A stretch of DNA of 64,000 nt from Pseudomonas putida (GCF_005080685.1 NZ_CP039371.1:930001-994000); one strand, 5' to 3'; positions 17,301 through 27,682 are shown, counted from the first letter of the stretch. The notes: generated by a model not told the origin, from the sequence alone. A program made the numbers and translations.

Positions 17301-18263
17301 ATGTCCGAGATCATTCAACTTAGCGCAGAGGTACCGTCCGAACTGGGCGGGCAACGCCTCGACCAGGTCGCCGCCCAATTGTTCGCCGAGTATTCGCGTT
17401 CGCGGCTTACTTCGTGGATCAAAGAGGGCCGCCTGACGGTCGACGGCGCGGTCGTGCGTCCGCGCGACATCGTCCATGGTGGCTCGCTGCTGGCGCTGGA
17501 CGCCGAGCAGGAAGCCCAGGGCGAGTGGGAGGCCGAAGACATCGAGCTGGACATCGTCTACGAAGACGACCAGATCCTGGTGATCAACAAGCCGGCCGGC
17601 CTGGTGGTGCACCCGGCAGCCGGGCATGCCAGCGGCACCTTGCTCAACGCGTTGCTGCACCACGTGCCGGACATCATCAATGTCCCGCGTGCCGGCATCG
17701 TCCACCGCCTGGACAAGGACACCACCGGCCTGATGGTGGTGGCCAAGACCCTGCAAGCACAGACCAACCTGGTCGACCAGCTGCAAAAGCGCTCGGTCAG
17801 CCGCATCTATGAATGCATCGTGGTCGGCGTGGTGACTGCCGGCGGCAAGATCGACGCCCCGATCGGCCGTCACGGCGGCATGCGCCAGCGCATGGCGGTG
17901 ACCGACGGCGGCAAGCCTGCGATCAGCCACTACCGGGTGCTCAAGCGCTTCCGCTCGCACACCCACGTGCGGGTCAAGCTGGAAACCGGCCGTACCCACC
18001 AGATCCGCGTGCACATGGCCCACGTCGGCTTCCCGCTGGTCGGCGACCAGACCTACGGTGGCCGCTTCCGTATTCCACCGGCGGCCAGCCAGACCATGGT
18101 CCAGGCGGTCAAGACCTTCCCGCGCCAGGCGCTGCACGCACGCTTCCTGGCGCTGGTGCACCCGACCACCGGTGAACGCATGGAATGGGAATCGCCACTG
18201 CCCGACGACTTCGTCTGGCTGCTGTCGCTGCTCAACCAGGACCGCGAGAGCTTCATCGGATGA
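17301..18263 (+). CDS. rluD: 23S rRNA pseudouridine(1911/1915/1917) synthase
   Basis: Modifies helix 69 of 23S rRNA. The 320-residue product has an N-terminal S4 RNA-binding domain (residues ~18-75) and the RluA-type catalytic motif [15 protein letters not shown] near residue 133 containing the catalytic Asp, plus the conserved [10 protein letters not shown]. The stop overlaps the start of the pgeF gene (ATGA-type), so they form an operon, as commonly seen. Confidence 0.96.
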   Translation: MSEIIQLSAEVPSELGGQRLDQVAAQLFAEYSRSRLTSWIKEGRLTVDGAVVRPRDIVHGGSLLALDAEQEAQGEWEAEDIELDIVYEDDQILVINKPAGLVVHPAAGHASGTLLNALLHHVPDIINVPRAGIVHRLDKDTTGLMVVAKTLQAQTNLVDQLQKRSVSRIYECIVVGVVTAGGKIDAPIGRHGGMRQRMAVTDGGKPAISHYRVLKRFRSHTHVRVKLETGRTHQIRVHMAHVGFPLVGDQTYGGRFRIPPAASQTMVQAVKTFPRQALHARFLALVHPTTGERMEWESPLPDDFVWLLSLLNQDRESFIG

Positions 18264-19000
18264 GCGGCCTGACCCAGGCCCTGCTGTTCCCCGACTGGCC
18301 GGCCCCGGCCTCGGTGCGGGCCTGTGTCACCACCCGCGAGGGCGGCATCAGCCAGCCGCCCTATGAATCCTTCAATCTCGGCGACCACGTGGGCGACGAG
18401 CCTGCAGCGGTCGCCGAGAACCGCCGCCGCTTGAGCCAAGCGTTCGCCATCCAGCCGGCCTGGCTCAAGCAGGTGCATGGCCTGGTGGTGGCCGACGCCG
18501 ACCCGGGCGTGGTCGCCGAGGCCGATGCCAGTTGGACCGACCAGCCCGGTATCGCCTGCACCGTGATGACTGCCGACTGCCTGCCGGCGCTGTTCTGCGA
18601 TCGCGCCGGTACCCGTGTGGCAGCGGCCCATGCCGGCTGGCGCGGTTTGGCCGGTGGTGTGCTGGAAGCCACCCTCGACCGGCTGGCGCTGGCACCTGAA
18701 GAGGTGCTGGTGTGGCTGGGCCCGGCCATCGGGCCACAGGCCTTCGAAGTGGGGCTGGAAGTGCGCGATGCCTTTACCGCCGTGCACCCGGAGGCCGCCA
18801 GGGCCTTCGTCGAGGGTGAGCGGCCGGGCAAGTTGATGGCCGACATCTATGCGCTGGCGCGGATTCGCCTGGCGGCGCGTGGGGTCACGGCTGTTTATGG
18901 GGGCGGGTATTGCACGGTCAGTGATCCGCGCTTCTTCTCCTATCGCCGGACTCCGCAAGGGGGGCGGTTCGCTTCCCTGGTGTGGCTGGAGCCGCGTTGA
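18260..19000 (+). CDS. pgeF: Peptidoglycan editing factor PgeF (YfiH, multicopper polyphenol oxidase family)
   Basis: A 246-residue YfiH/DUF152-family protein that removes misincorporated amino acids from peptidoglycan precursors. Conserved motifs are [15 protein letters not shown], and [10 protein letters not shown] with the metal-binding His. The start at 18260 overlaps the rluD stop by 4 nt. It is followed by a REP pair. Confidence 0.93.
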   Translation: MSGLTQALLFPDWPAPASVRACVTTREGGISQPPYESFNLGDHVGDEPAAVAENRRRLSQAFAIQPAWLKQVHGLVVADADPGVVAEADASWTDQPGIACTVMTADCLPALFCDRAGTRVAAAHAGWRGLAGGVLEATLDRLALAPEEVLVWLGPAIGPQAFEVGLEVRDAFTAVHPEAARAFVEGERPGKLMADIYALARIRLAARGVTAVYGGGYCTVSDPRFFSYRRTPQGGRFASLVWLEPR

Positions 19001-19007
19001 GTCAGTA

Positions 19008-19107
19008 GCGGCCCTTTCGCGGGCAAGCCCGCTCCCACAGGTCCCTCGCCTGATCCGAATCCAGTGAGGCTTTCTGTGGGAGCGGGCTGGCCTGCGAAAG
19101 GCCCAGC
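19008..19107. repeat. Inverted pair of REP elements (type A)
   Basis: Cores CGCGGGCAAGCCCGCTCC near 19018-19035 and the inverse at about 19076-19095, between pgeF and the clpB promoter. Confidence 0.85.
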
Positions 19108-19145
19108 ACCAATCTCTCAGGTTGACCCCGGTCAAACCCACTACG

Positions 19146-19175
19146 CTTGAATCTTCCAGAATCAGCCTCATCTAT
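19146..19175 (+). promoter_or_regulatory. Sigma-32 (RpoH) type heat-shock promoter of clpB
   Basis: CTTGAA at 19146-19151 and CCTCATCTAT at 19166-19175, 14 nt apart. This fits the RpoH consensus CTTGAA-N(13-15)-CCCCAT-T, and it lies 75 nt upstream of the clpB ATG, where heat-shock control is expected. Confidence 0.8.
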
Positions 19176-19249
19176 TGGTCATCTCTGGCAGGTTTCTACA
19201 TTACAGGCGCTGTCCATCGCTCCGACCTGCCCTAATAGGAAGGTATCCC

Positions 19250-21814
19250 ATGCGAATAGACCGTTTGACCAGCAAGCTGCAACTGGCGTTATCCGATTCC
19301 CAATCCCTGGCCGTGGGTATGGACCATCCGGCCATCGAACCGCTGCACCTGCTCCAGGCCCTGATCGACCAGCAAGGTGGCTCGATCAAGCCGCTGCTGA
19401 TGCAGGTCGGTTTCGACATCAACAGCCTGCGCCAGGCGTTGACCAAGGAATTGGACCAACTGCCGAAAATCCAGAACCCCACCGGCGACGTGAACATGTC
19501 GCAGGACCTTGCACGCCTGCTCAACCAGGCCGACCGCCTGGCCCAGCAGAAAGGCGACCAGTTCATCTCCAGCGAACTGGTGCTGCTCGCTGCCATGGAC
19601 GAGAACAGCAAGGTCGGTAAATTGCTGCTCGGCCAGGGCGTGAGCAAGAAGGCCCTGGAAAACGCCATCAACAACCTGCGTGGCGGCGCGGCGGTGAACG
19701 ACCCCAATGCCGAAGAATCGCGCCAGGCCCTGGACAAGTACACCGTCGACCTGACCAAGCGCGCCGAGGAAGGCAAGCTCGACCCGGTGATCGGCCGTGA
19801 CGACGAAATCCGCCGCACCGTGCAGGTGCTGCAACGCCGGACCAAGAACAACCCGGTGCTGATCGGTGAGCCTGGCGTCGGCAAGACCGCCATCGCCGAG
19901 GGCCTGGCCCAGCGCATCATCAATGGCGAAGTACCCGACGGCCTCAAGGGCAAGCGCCTGCTGGCGCTGGACATGGGCGCGCTGATCGCCGGTGCCAAGT
20001 ACCGCGGCGAATTCGAAGAGCGCTTGAAAGGCTTGCTCAACGAGCTGTCCAAGCAGGAAGGCCAGATCATCCTGTTCATCGACGAGCTGCACACCATGGT
20101 CGGCGCCGGCAAAGGCGAGGGCGCCATGGACGCCGGCAACATGCTCAAGCCGGCCCTGGCCCGTGGCGAGCTGCACTGCGTGGGCGCCACCACCCTCAAC
20201 GAGTACCGCCAGTTCATCGAGAAGGACGCCGCCCTCGAGCGCCGCTTCCAGAAGGTGCTGGTCGAAGAGCCGAGCGAGGAAGACACCATCGCCATCCTGC
20301 GCGGCCTCAAAGAGCGTTATGAGGTGCACCACAAGGTGGCCATCACCGATGGCGCGATCATCGCCGCGGCCAAGCTCAGCCACCGCTACATCACCGACCG
20401 CCAGCTGCCGGACAAGGCCATCGACCTGATCGACGAAGCGGCCAGCCGCATCCGCATGGAGATCGACTCCAAGCCGGAAGTGCTCGATCGCCTCGACCGT
20501 CGCCTGATCCAGCTGAAGGTGGAATCGCAGGCGCTGAAGAAAGAAGAAGACGAGGCCGCCAAGAAGCGCCTGGAAAAACTCACCGAGGAAATCGAGCGCC
20601 TGGAGCGCGAGTATTCCGACCTGGAGGAAATCTGGGCCTCTGAAAAAGCCGAAGTGCAGGGCTCTGCGCAGATCCAGCAAAAGATCGAGCAAGCCCGCCA
20701 GGAGCTGGAGTCGGCCCGGCGCAAGGGTGACCTCAGCCGCATGGCCGAGCTGCAGTACGGGGTGATCCCGGACCTGGAGCGCAGCCTGCAGATGGTCGAC
20801 CAGCACGGCAAGTCGGAGAACCAGCTGCTGCGCAACAAGGTGACCGAGGAAGAAATCGCCGAAGTGGTGTCGAAGTGGACCGGTATTCCGGTGTCCAAGA
20901 TGCTCGAAGGCGAGCGCGAGAAGCTGCTGAAGATGGAAGAGCTGCTGCACCAGCGCGTGATCGGCCAGGGCGAGGCAGTCACTGCCGTGGCCAACGCCGT
21001 GCGCCGTTCGCGTGCCGGCTTGTCCGACCCGAACCGGCCCAGTGGCTCGTTCCTGTTCCTCGGCCCGACCGGTGTGGGCAAGACCGAGCTCTGCAAGGCC
21101 CTGGCCGAGTTCCTGTTCGACACCGAAGAGGCCATGGTGCGCATCGACATGTCCGAGTTCATGGAGAAACACTCCGTGGCTCGCCTGATCGGCGCTCCAC
21201 CAGGCTATGTGGGTTACGAGGAGGGCGGCTACCTGACCGAAGCCGTGCGCCGCAAACCGTACTCGGTGGTGCTGCTGGACGAGGTCGAAAAAGCCCACCC
21301 GGACGTGTTCAACGTATTGCTGCAAGTGCTTGAAGACGGCCGCCTGACCGACAGCCATGGGCGTACCGTGGACTTCCGCAACACGGTGATCGTGATGACC
21401 TCCAACCTGGGCTCGGCGCAGATCCAGGAGCTGGTGGGCGATCGCGAGGCGCAACGTGCTGCGGTGATGGATGCGGTGGGTTCGCACTTCCGTCCGGAGT
21501 TCATCAACCGGATCGACGAAGTGGTGGTGTTCGAGCCACTGGGCCGCGACCAGATCGCCGGCATCACCGAAATCCAGCTCGGCCGCCTGCGCAGCCGCCT
21601 GGCCGAACGCGAGCTGGCCTTGAGCCTGAGCCCGGAGGCGTTGGACAAGCTGATCGCCGTGGGTTACGACCCGGTGTATGGCGCACGTCCGCTGAAGCGG
21701 GCGATCCAGCGCTGGATCGAGAACCCGTTGGCGCAGTTGATCCTGGCCGGCAAGTTCCTGCCGGGTACGGCGATCACCGCGAAGGTGGAAGGGGACGAAA
21801 TCGTCTTCGAGTGA
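19250..21814 (+). CDS. clpB: ATP-dependent disaggregase ClpB
   Basis: A hexameric AAA+ chaperone that dissolves protein aggregates with DnaK. The 854-residue product has the Clp N-domain (~1-150), NBD1 with Walker A GEPGVGKT near 206, the middle coiled-coil domain (~405-525) rich in Lys/Glu, and NBD2 with GPTGVGKT near 607 and Walker [19 protein letters not shown] precedes the ATG at 19250. It is monocistronic, with its own heat-shock promoter and a strong terminator. Confidence 0.97.
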   Translation: MRIDRLTSKLQLALSDSQSLAVGMDHPAIEPLHLLQALIDQQGGSIKPLLMQVGFDINSLRQALTKELDQLPKIQNPTGDVNMSQDLARLLNQADRLAQQKGDQFISSELVLLAAMDENSKVGKLLLGQGVSKKALENAINNLRGGAAVNDPNAEESRQALDKYTVDLTKRAEEGKLDPVIGRDDEIRRTVQVLQRRTKNNPVLIGEPGVGKTAIAEGLAQRIINGEVPDGLKGKRLLALDMGALIAGAKYRGEFEERLKGLLNELSKQEGQIILFIDELHTMVGAGKGEGAMDAGNMLKPALARGELHCVGATTLNEYRQFIEKDAALERRFQKVLVEEPSEEDTIAILRGLKERYEVHHKVAITDGAIIAAAKLSHRYITDRQLPDKAIDLIDEAASRIRMEIDSKPEVLDRLDRRLIQLKVESQALKKEEDEAAKKRLEKLTEEIERLEREYSDLEEIWASEKAEVQGSAQIQQKIEQARQELESARRKGDLSRMAELQYGVIPDLERSLQMVDQHGKSENQLLRNKVTEEEIAEVVSKWTGIPVSKMLEGEREKLLKMEELLHQRVIGQGEAVTAVANAVRRSRAGLSDPNRPSGSFLFLGPTGVGKTELCKALAEFLFDTEEAMVRIDMSEFMEKHSVARLIGAPPGYVGYEEGGYLTEAVRRKPYSVVLLDEVEKAHPDVFNVLLQVLEDGRLTDSHGRTVDFRNTVIVMTSNLGSAQIQELVGDREAQRAAVMDAVGSHFRPEFINRIDEVVVFEPLGRDQIAGITEIQLGRLRSRLAERELALSLSPEALDKLIAVGYDPVYGARPLKRAIQRWIENPLAQLILAGKFLPGTAITAKVEGDEIVFE

Positions 21815-21835
21815 TCGGTTGTCGCTGCTGTAAAC

Positions 21836-21862
21836 AAAAGCCCCGCATCTGCGGGGCTTTTT
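21836..21862 (+). terminator. Intrinsic terminator of clpB
   Basis: Stem AAGCCCCGC with loop ATCT and GCGGGGCTT, followed by a T-run, 22 nt after the clpB stop. Confidence 0.93.
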
Positions 21863-21873
21863 GTGTGTCTAGG

Positions 21874-21958
21874 GTGGCCCTTTCGCGGGTAAACCCGCTC
21901 CTACACGCATCGCATCGCCCCCTGTAGGGGCGGGCTTGCCTGCGAAAGGGCCGGCCCA
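21874..21958. repeat. Inverted pair of REP elements (type A)
   Basis: Cores CGCGGGTAAACCCGCTCC and GGGGCGGGCTTGCCTGCG in inverse orientation between the clpB terminator and the AT-rich tRNA promoter region. Confidence 0.85.
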
Positions 21959-21959
21959 G

Positions 21960-22256
21960 ACCCCGTAAAATCCAGGCTTTCCGGCACCCCCAGATAACTT
22001 GCTGAAAATTTTGAAATTTTTGCTTGCATCTAAAATCGAGTGCCCCTAATATACGCCCCGCTGTCAGGCACTAAGCGAATCACCAGCAACATCGGGGATC
22101 GCAAAACAACTTACAAATCAGTAAGTTGAATGAAAAAAAGTGGTTGACAAGCAAAACGAAGAATGTAGAATAGCCGGCCTCAGCAGCGACAACGCGAAAG
22201 CGGATAGCTAAAGAGTCCGAAGCTCACACAGTCTTCGGAGTTGTACGAAGTTCAGT
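21960..22256 (+). promoter_or_regulatory. AT-rich tRNA promoter region and leader
   Basis: A gene-free stretch ahead of the tRNA cluster. The best promoter is TTGACA at 22144-22149, 16 nt, TAGAAT at 22166-22171, followed by a GC-rich discriminator as in stringently controlled stable-RNA promoters. An UP-like A/T-rich tract lies at about 22000-22030 ahead of a second possible promoter (TTGCAT-N17-TAATAT, near 22023-22051). The leader up to the first tRNA contains an inverted repeat with GTCCGAAG and CTTCGGAG arms. Confidence 0.7.
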
Positions 22257-22332
22257 TCCGCGATAGCTCAGTCGGTAGAGCAAATGACTGTTAATCATTG
22301 GGTCCCTGGTTCGAGTCCAGGTCGCGGAGCCA
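22257..22332 (+). tRNA. tRNA-Asn (GTT)
   Basis: 76 nt with encoded CCA. The acceptor TCCGCGA pairs with TCGCGGA, the anticodon loop reads CTGTTAA with anticodon GTT, and the T-arm has GGTTCGAGTCC. Confidence 0.97.
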
Positions 22333-22336
22333 ATTT

Positions 22337-22413
22337 CGGGGTGTAGCGCAGTCCGGTAGCGCGCCTGCTTTGGGAGCAGGATGTCAGGAGTTCGAATCCC
22401 CTCACCCCGACCA
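22337..22413 (+). tRNA. tRNA-Pro (TGG)
   Basis: 77 nt with encoded CCA. The acceptor CGGGGTG pairs with CACCCCG, and the anticodon arm CCTGC-TTTGGGA-GCAGG gives TGG. It lies 4 nt after tRNA-Asn, in the same transcript. Confidence 0.97.
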
Positions 22414-22419
22414 TTTTCC

Positions 22420-22495
22420 GGGTCGTTAGCTCAGTTGGTAGAGCAGTTGGCTTTTAACCAATTGGTCGTAGGTTCGAATCCTACACGACCCACCA
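22420..22495 (+). tRNA. tRNA-Lys (TTT)
   Basis: 76 nt with encoded CCA. The acceptor GGGTCGT pairs with ACGACCC and the anticodon loop CTTTTAA gives TTT. Last gene of the tRNA operon. Confidence 0.97.
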
Positions 22496-22500
22496 TGTAA

Positions 22501-22531
22501 AAAGGGCATCTCGAATGAGATGCCCTTTTTC
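22501..22531 (+). terminator. Intrinsic terminator of the tRNA operon
   Basis: Perfect stem GGGCATCTC, loop GAAT, GAGATGCCC at 22504-22525, followed by five T residues. Confidence 0.95.
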
Positions 22532-22570
22532 TTTTGCCTTGGATTTATCTGCCAGAACGCTGGGCCTGCT

Positions 22571-22685
22571 TTGCAGGCCTTTCGCGACACAAGGCCGCAC
22601 TCACAACCAGATCGCGATCTCCCAGGGGGCGCGGTCAGTCTGTGGGAGCGGCCTTGTGTCGCGAAAGGGGCGCAACGCGCCCCCA
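22571..22685. repeat. Inverted repeat pair (type B REP-like)
   Basis: CCTTTCGCGACACAAGGCCGC near 22578 and its inverse GCGGCCTTGTGTCGCGAAAGG near 22648, between the tRNA terminator and the convergent ndh gene. Confidence 0.8.
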
Positions 22686-22692
22686 CCAATCT

Positions 22693-23988
22693 TCAGTGCA
22701 GCTTCAATCTAGGCTCGGTGCCCCGCCCGATCTTGCTCCCGAGCATCATCATCGCCGTCCGGAAGAACCCATACAGCGCCATCTGGTGCATCCGGTACAG
22801 CGACACATAGAACATCCGCGCCAGCCAGCCTTCCAGCTTCACGCTGCCCATCAGGTTGCCCATCAGGTTACCCACCGCCGAGAACCGCGACAGCGACACC
22901 AGCGAGCCGTAGTCCTTGTACGCATAGGTCGGCAGCGGCTTGTTCTCCAGGCGCGCCTTCAAGCTGTTGGCCAGCATCGAAGCCTGCTGGTGCGCGGCCT
23001 GTGCCCGCGGCGGCACGTTGCGATCGCTACCCGGCTGCGGGCAGGCGGCGCAGTCACCGAAGGCGAAGATATCGTCGTCGCGGGTGGTCTGCAGGGTAGG
23101 GCGCACCACCAGCTGGTTGATCCGGTTGGTTTCCAGCCCGTCGATGTCCTTGAGGAAGCCCGGTGCACGAATGCCCGCCGCCCACACCTTGAGGCTCGCC
23201 TGGATGACCTCGCCGCTGGCAGTTTTCAGACCATCTGCAGTCACTTCGCTCACTGCTGCGTTGGTCATCACCGTCACGCCGAGTTTTTCCAGGGTCTTGT
23301 GCACCGGTACACTGATGCGCTCCGGCAGGGCAGGCAGCACCCGTGGGCCAGCCTCGATCAGGGTGATGTGCATGTCCTTGGGCTGGATGCGGTCCAGGCC
23401 ATAGGCTGCCAGTTCGTGTGCGGCATGGTGCAGCTCGGCCGCCAGCTCCACGCCGGTGGCGCCGGCGCCGACGATGGCCACGCTGATCTGCTCGCTGGCC
23501 ACGTCGCCGGCGTGGGCACGCAGGTAGTGGTTGAGCAATTGCTGGTGGAAGCGCTCGGCCTGCTTGCGGGTGTCCAGGAACAGGCAGTGCTGCGCTGCGC
23601 CCAGGGTACCGAAGTCGTTGGTGTTGCTGCCCACGGCGATCACCAGGGTGTCGTAGCCCAGGGTACGCGCAGGCAGCAATTCGCGGCCCTCTTCATCGAG
23701 GGTGGCGGCCAGTTGGATCTGCTTGCCTTCGCGGTCCAGCCCGCTCATGCGTCCGAGTTGGAAGTTGAAGTGGTTCCACTTGGCCTGGGCCACGTAGTTC
23801 AGTTCGTCTTCCGAGGAGTTGAGCGAGCCTGCGGCCACTTCGTGCAACAGCGGCTTCCAGATGTGCGTGAGGTTGGCGTCGACCAGGGTGATCTCGGCCT
23901 GCTTGCGCTTGCCCAGGGTCTTACCCAGGCGGGTCGCCAGTTCCAGGCCGCCGGCGCCGCCGCCGACAATCACGATGCGATGAGTCAT
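22693..23988 (-). CDS. ndh: Type II NADH:quinone oxidoreductase
   Basis: A 431-residue membrane-associated flavoprotein that passes electrons from NADH to quinone without pumping protons. The first dinucleotide-binding motif IVIVGGGAGGLEL begins at residue 5 (FAD); the second, VAIVGAGATGVELAAEL, is near 170 (NADH). The C-terminal third contains the amphipathic membrane-binding region. It resembles the Pseudomonas Ndh paralogue next to the Asn-Pro-Lys tRNA cluster. Monocistronic, followed by a type B repeat. Confidence 0.93.
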   Translation of the reverse strand: MTHRIVIVGGGAGGLELATRLGKTLGKRKQAEITLVDANLTHIWKPLLHEVAAGSLNSSEDELNYVAQAKWNHFNFQLGRMSGLDREGKQIQLAATLDEEGRELLPARTLGYDTLVIAVGSNTNDFGTLGAAQHCLFLDTRKQAERFHQQLLNHYLRAHAGDVASEQISVAIVGAGATGVELAAELHHAAHELAAYGLDRIQPKDMHITLIEAGPRVLPALPERISVPVHKTLEKLGVTVMTNAAVSEVTADGLKTASGEVIQASLKVWAAGIRAPGFLKDIDGLETNRINQLVVRPTLQTTRDDDIFAFGDCAACPQPGSDRNVPPRAQAAHQQASMLANSLKARLENKPLPTYAYKDYGSLVSLSRFSAVGNLMGNLMGSVKLEGWLARMFYVSLYRMHQMALYGFFRTAMMMLGSKIGRGTEPRLKLH

Positions 23989-24072
23989 GGGGATATCTCA
24001 TAAGGTTTACGGAATTCGTGGCCTTTTCGGCCGGCCGCAAACTGCACGAGGGGAGGGCGAGCGCAAGGCAGC

Positions 24073-24246
24073 TCATAGCACCAGTCCACCCAGCAGGCGG
24101 CTAACGAGGCCCAGCACGATGGTCACGACCACCACCAGTACCAGGAGCAGCAGCGGCCGGAAGGGCCGGCGCTCGACTTGGTGCTGAGGGGTGCGCAGAT
24201 ACTCATCGACACGACGCTGATCGTCCGGATTCAGTCGGCTGGTCAT
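24073..24246 (-). CDS. DUF3094 small membrane protein
   Basis: A 57-residue protein with start MTSRLNPDDQRRVDEYL, then one membrane helix (PLLLLVLVVVVTIVLGLVSR). This is the pattern of the DUF3094 family of Pseudomonas. The ATG at 24246 is preferred to the 57-nt longer frame. The function is unknown. Confidence 0.8.
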   Translation of the reverse strand: MTSRLNPDDQRRVDEYLRTPQHQVERRPFRPLLLLVLVVVVTIVLGLVSRLLGGLVL

Positions 24247-24378
24247 GATGGGCCTCGTCAGATAGACGTTTGTGACTGCACAAACGCTACAGCGTTCGTG
24301 CAAGCGCTTGAAACAAATGATAATGCTTTCTATCCCTGGCGCCGAGTGTACGCCATCGCAAACACACTCGGCAGTGGA

Positions 24379-25008
24379 TCAAAGACTGATACCCACGTCG
24401 AACACGATGCTGCGCCCCAGGTTACCGCGCAGGAAGTCCGGCGCATCGGGGTGGGCGAACAGCACCCGGGCGAAGGTCGGCCCCACCAGCGACAGCGAGC
24501 GCCAACCCTGGCGCAGGTACTCGGTGGGCGGCGGGAAGTGGGTGTTGAGGTCGAGCACTTCGCGCTTTAGGCTGGAGAACGCGATGATGTCCAGTTCGCC
24601 CAGGTCCAGCCCGCGTTCCCGGTAGTTGTGCGCCTTTTTGCGCAAGGTCGGCGCCAGGCGCCCCAGCAGCTCCGCCGCGCTGATCCGCCGTGGGCGCGCC
24701 TCGCGGCGCACCAGTTGCGCCAGGGAGAACGCGCTGCGCCGGCGCTGCAGCTCTTCGCGCCACTCATCGTTCAGCCGCCGCCCCTCGTCGAGCACGAAAA
24801 ACACCTCGAACGCCGCATCGCGAAACAACACGTCGGGCGGCTCCTGGCCGGCCGGCATGAATTCTTCGCTGCGATAGGGGATGTTCAGCCCCTGCAGCAA
24901 CCGTTGGCACACCCACCGCTCACGCTCCCATTTGCGCGCATTGGAGAGAAAGGCGTTGGCTTGTTCGGCCTGGATGGTAAGCAGGCGTAGGTAGTCGGAG
25001 TCATCCAT
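24379..25008 (-). CDS. DUF1780 family protein
   Basis: A 209-residue cytoplasmic protein starting MDDSDYLRLLTIQAEQANAFL and rich in Arg/Glu. It matches the DUF1780 family, which is found in pseudomonads next to yacG and coaE; some members look nuclease-like, but no clear catalytic motif is visible here. The ATG at 25008 is chosen over one 21 nt upstream because it starts the conserved region. Divergent from the next membrane protein. Confidence 0.8.
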   Translation of the reverse strand: MDDSDYLRLLTIQAEQANAFLSNARKWERERWVCQRLLQGLNIPYRSEEFMPAGQEPPDVLFRDAAFEVFFVLDEGRRLNDEWREELQRRRSAFSLAQLVRREARPRRISAAELLGRLAPTLRKKAHNYRERGLDLGELDIIAFSSLKREVLDLNTHFPPPTEYLRQGWRSLSLVGPTFARVLFAHPDAPDFLRGNLGRSIVFDVGISL

Positions 25009-25106
25009 GGGAACAAGCTTAGTCGGCAATTGTGAACGTAAGAGCTTGTTTGGCCGTGGGAATCGGCGACAGGGTATAGACTCGAGAAAATGACAGCTCG
25101 AACGAG

Positions 25107-25796
25107 GTGGTGGTGATCAGCGCGCAGGTCTTGTCCGGCACCAGCCTGACCGTGGGTTGGCTGGTTTATCTACCGCTGTTGGGCTGGGCGGCGAGCCGTG
25201 TCCGTTGGGTGGAGTTGTTCACGGACAGACGGCGGCAGCATCTGCTGTTCGGCACGGTTTTCTGCCTGTTCGCCTTGTGGTTGGTGCGCCGCGATTTCGA
25301 CACCGGCGTGTCGTATCACTTCATCGGCATGACGGCGGTGACCTTGCTGCTGGACTGGCCGCTGGCCGTGCTCGGTGGCTTCATGGCCCAGTTGGGCTTG
25401 CTGGTGCTGGGGCGTTATGACCTGGCGGCGCTGGGCGTGAATGGCCTGTTGCTGATCGGCCTGCCGGTGCTGGTGACCGAAGTGTGCGCGATCCTGGTCG
25501 AGCGGGCGCAGCCGCGCAACCTGTTCGTCTATATCTTCTGCGCGGGGTTTTTCCCGGCGGCGCTGACCGTGCTGGTGTGCCTGTTGGCCGCGCTGGGCCT
25601 GCTGTGGTGGGATGGCCTGTTCGCCATGCCGGAATGGCTCAGCGACTTCGTCGGTTACCTGTGGCTGATGATGTTCCCGGAGGCCTTCATCAACGGCATG
25701 GTGATCAGCGCTCTGGTGGTGTTTTGCCCCGAGTGGCTCGAAACCTTCAACCGCACCCGCTACCTGCAGGCCCCGTGGAAGGACGACGAACGCTGA
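25107..25796 (+). CDS. CbiM-like energy-coupling-factor permease-type membrane protein
   Basis: A 229-residue protein with about six hydrophobic segments and the pattern SYHFIGMTAVTLLLDWPLA, typical of CbiM/ECF-S-like permeases found near yacG in Pseudomonas. It has three tandem GTG codons (25107, 25110, 25113); the GAGG at 25104-25107 spaces best to the third, so the start may be 25113. The transport substrate is unknown and no ATPase partner is nearby. Confidence 0.7.
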   Translation: MVVISAQVLSGTSLTVGWLVYLPLLGWAASRVRWVELFTDRRRQHLLFGTVFCLFALWLVRRDFDTGVSYHFIGMTAVTLLLDWPLAVLGGFMAQLGLLVLGRYDLAALGVNGLLLIGLPVLVTEVCAILVERAQPRNLFVYIFCAGFFPAALTVLVCLLAALGLLWWDGLFAMPEWLSDFVGYLWLMMFPEAFINGMVISALVVFCPEWLETFNRTRYLQAPWKDDER

Positions 25797-25824
25797 CTCC
25801 AGGCCCGCATCGGTACCCCCCACG

Positions 25825-25958
25825 TTGTGGGAGCGGCCTTGCCGGAGCGCCGGACCGGTCGGAAAGGGCTGCGCAGCAGCCCCAGGCTCGATGCAGCACT
25901 GCTGAAACCCAGGGGCCGCGTTGCGGCCCTTTCGCGACACAAGGCCGCTCCCACAAAA
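25825..25958. repeat. Type B REP-like repeat, diverged left half
   Basis: The right half CGACACAAGGCCGCTCCCAC at about 25935-25955 is intact; the left half at 25825-25870 has TTGCCGGAGCGCCGG in place of the usual TGTGTCGCG, suggesting decay or recombination. Confidence 0.65.
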
Positions 25959-25993
25959 AGCCGCTCCTGCAAAAGCCCCCCATGCCTGCGCGA

Positions 25994-26194
25994 TCAGTGC
26001 CGAGGCTCCAGATCCCCCGAATACAACTCATCTTCGGAATCTTCCGACCCCGGTATCTTGTGATCCTCCGCCGCCCAAGCCCCCAGGTCGATCAGCTTGC
26101 ATCGATCCGAACAAAACGGCCGAAACGCGCTTTTCTCGTTCCATTCCACAGGTGCGCCGCAGGTAGGGCATTCGACGGTCAATGGCTGGCTCAT
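25994..26194 (-). CDS. yacG: DNA gyrase inhibitor YacG
   Basis: A 66-residue zinc-binding protein known to inhibit GyrB. The zinc ligands are C9 and C12 (ECPTCG) and C28 and C32 (FCSDRC). The tail is acidic. It overlaps the coaE stop by 4 nt, as the last gene of the pilC-pilD-coaE-yacG operon. Confidence 0.95.
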   Translation of the reverse strand: MSQPLTVECPTCGAPVEWNEKSAFRPFCSDRCKLIDLGAWAAEDHKIPGSEDSEDELYSGDLEPRH

Positions 26195-26814
26195 GCCTGG
26201 CCTCCTCGTAAAGTCAGGTAAAAATCGTGCAGGCGATCGATCTGCCCATGCAGCGCAGCCAGGTCGTGGTCGTTCACCACCACATCGTCGGCATGCCGCA
26301 AGCGCTCTTCGCGGGCCAATTGCGCCTGCAATATGGCCTGCACCTGCTCGGGGCTGGTGTTGTCGCGCGCCAGGGTCCGCTGCACCTGCAGCGCCTGGGG
26401 CGCATCGATCACCAGCACCCGCTGGACCTTCTGGTACTGCCCCGACTCGATCAGCAACGGCGACACATACACCGCATACGGCGACTCCGCCTTGGCCAGG
26501 TAGCTGAAGATCTCCTGCCCGATCAACGGGTGCAGCAGGGCTTCCAGCCAACGCCGCTGCTCCGGGTCGGCAAAGATCTTCTGGCGCAGCGCCGAGCGAT
26601 CCAGTTGCCCATCGTCCAGCAACACGCCAGCGCCAAAGCGCTCGACGATGCTCGCCAGCGCCGGCCGGCCAGGCTCGACCACCCAGCGCGCCGCCTGGTC
26701 GGCATCGACCAGGTGCACGCCAAGCTCGACGAAGCGCTCGGCAGCCGCGCTCTTGCCGCTGCCGATGCCGCCCGTGAGGCCGAGAATCCAGGGAGTGAAA
26801 GCTGCAGTGGTCAT
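26191..26814 (-). CDS. coaE: Dephospho-CoA kinase
   Basis: A 207-residue enzyme for the last step of coenzyme A synthesis. The P-loop [11 protein letters not shown] begins near residue 12 and the [13 protein letters not shown] acceptor-site motif follows. The start overlaps the pilD stop by 1 nt. It lies within the pil operon, as is conserved in Pseudomonas. Confidence 0.96.
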   Translation of the reverse strand: MTTAAFTPWILGLTGGIGSGKSAAAERFVELGVHLVDADQAARWVVEPGRPALASIVERFGAGVLLDDGQLDRSALRQKIFADPEQRRWLEALLHPLIGQEIFSYLAKAESPYAVYVSPLLIESGQYQKVQRVLVIDAPQALQVQRTLARDNTSPEQVQAILQAQLAREERLRHADDVVVNDHDLAALHGQIDRLHDFYLTLRGGQA

Positions 26815-27680
26815 CAGAATCCAAGCAGTTGCAGGTAAGAGGCGTACATTTCATCACCCCAGAGCAGCGCAATCCACCCCGCGATGGCCAAATAGGGCCC
26901 AAACGGTATCGCCGTGCCCAGTGCCCGGCCACGCAAACGCAACAGGCACAGGCCAACCAGCGCCCCGACCAGCGACGACAGCACCAAGGTGACCGGCAGT
27001 ATCTGCCAGCCACCCCAGGCGCCGATCATCGCCAGCAGCTTGAAGTCGCCATATCCCATGCCTTCCTTGCCCGTCACCAGCTTGAACGCCCAATACACCG
27101 TCCACAGGCTCAGATACCCGGCCACCGCTCCCCATACCGCATCGGCCAGCGGCACATAGGTGCCAAAGGCATTGGCGATCAGCCCCAGCCACAGCATCGG
27201 CAACACCAGCACATCCGGCAGTACCTGGTGCTCGGCGTCGATCAGGCTCAAGGCCAGCAGGCCCCAGGTCAATGGCAGGGCCAGCAACCCCGCGGCGCTG
27301 GCGCCGAAATGCCAGGCCACCACGCCTGACAGCAACGCGGTGGCCACTTCCACCAGCGGGTAGCGGGGGCTGATGCGCGTGTGGCAACTGGCGCACCGCC
27401 CCCGCAGGGCCACGTAGCTGAGCAGCGGGATGTTCTGCCAGGCCCGCACCGTCTGGCCACAATGCGGGCAGTGCGAAGCCGGCAAGCAGAGGTCGAAGCG
27501 CTCGTGCTCGGTGGCCGGCAGCCCGAGCACCTCCTGTGCGTCCCGCTGCCATTGCCGCTGCAGCATGATCGGCAGTCGATACACCACCACATTGAGGAAA
27601 CTGCCCACCACCAGGCCGAGCACGCAGGCCAAGGTGATGAAATAGGCTGGCTGTTGCGCCAGCAAGGTCCACGCATTCAT
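26814..27680 (-). CDS. pilD: Type IV prepilin peptidase / N-methyltransferase
   Basis: A 288-residue inner-membrane enzyme that cleaves prepilin leaders and methylates the new N-terminus, also serving type II secretion pseudopilins. The cytoplasmic CxxC pairs HCPHCG and RCASCH (about residues 70-98) and the two aspartates of the GxGD-type protease, [12 protein letters not shown] and GYGDFK, are all present. It lies 2 nt after pilC. Confidence 0.96.
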   Translation of the reverse strand: MNAWTLLAQQPAYFITLACVLGLVVGSFLNVVVYRLPIMLQRQWQRDAQEVLGLPATEHERFDLCLPASHCPHCGQTVRAWQNIPLLSYVALRGRCASCHTRISPRYPLVEVATALLSGVVAWHFGASAAGLLALPLTWGLLALSLIDAEHQVLPDVLVLPMLWLGLIANAFGTYVPLADAVWGAVAGYLSLWTVYWAFKLVTGKEGMGYGDFKLLAMIGAWGGWQILPVTLVLSSLVGALVGLCLLRLRGRALGTAIPFGPYLAIAGWIALLWGDEMYASYLQLLGF

Positions 27681-27682
27681 GA

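Noticed and set aside
19289..21487. 732-residue minus-strand frame
   Set aside because: Antisense to clpB, which is certain. Long antisense frames are normal in GC-rich coding DNA.
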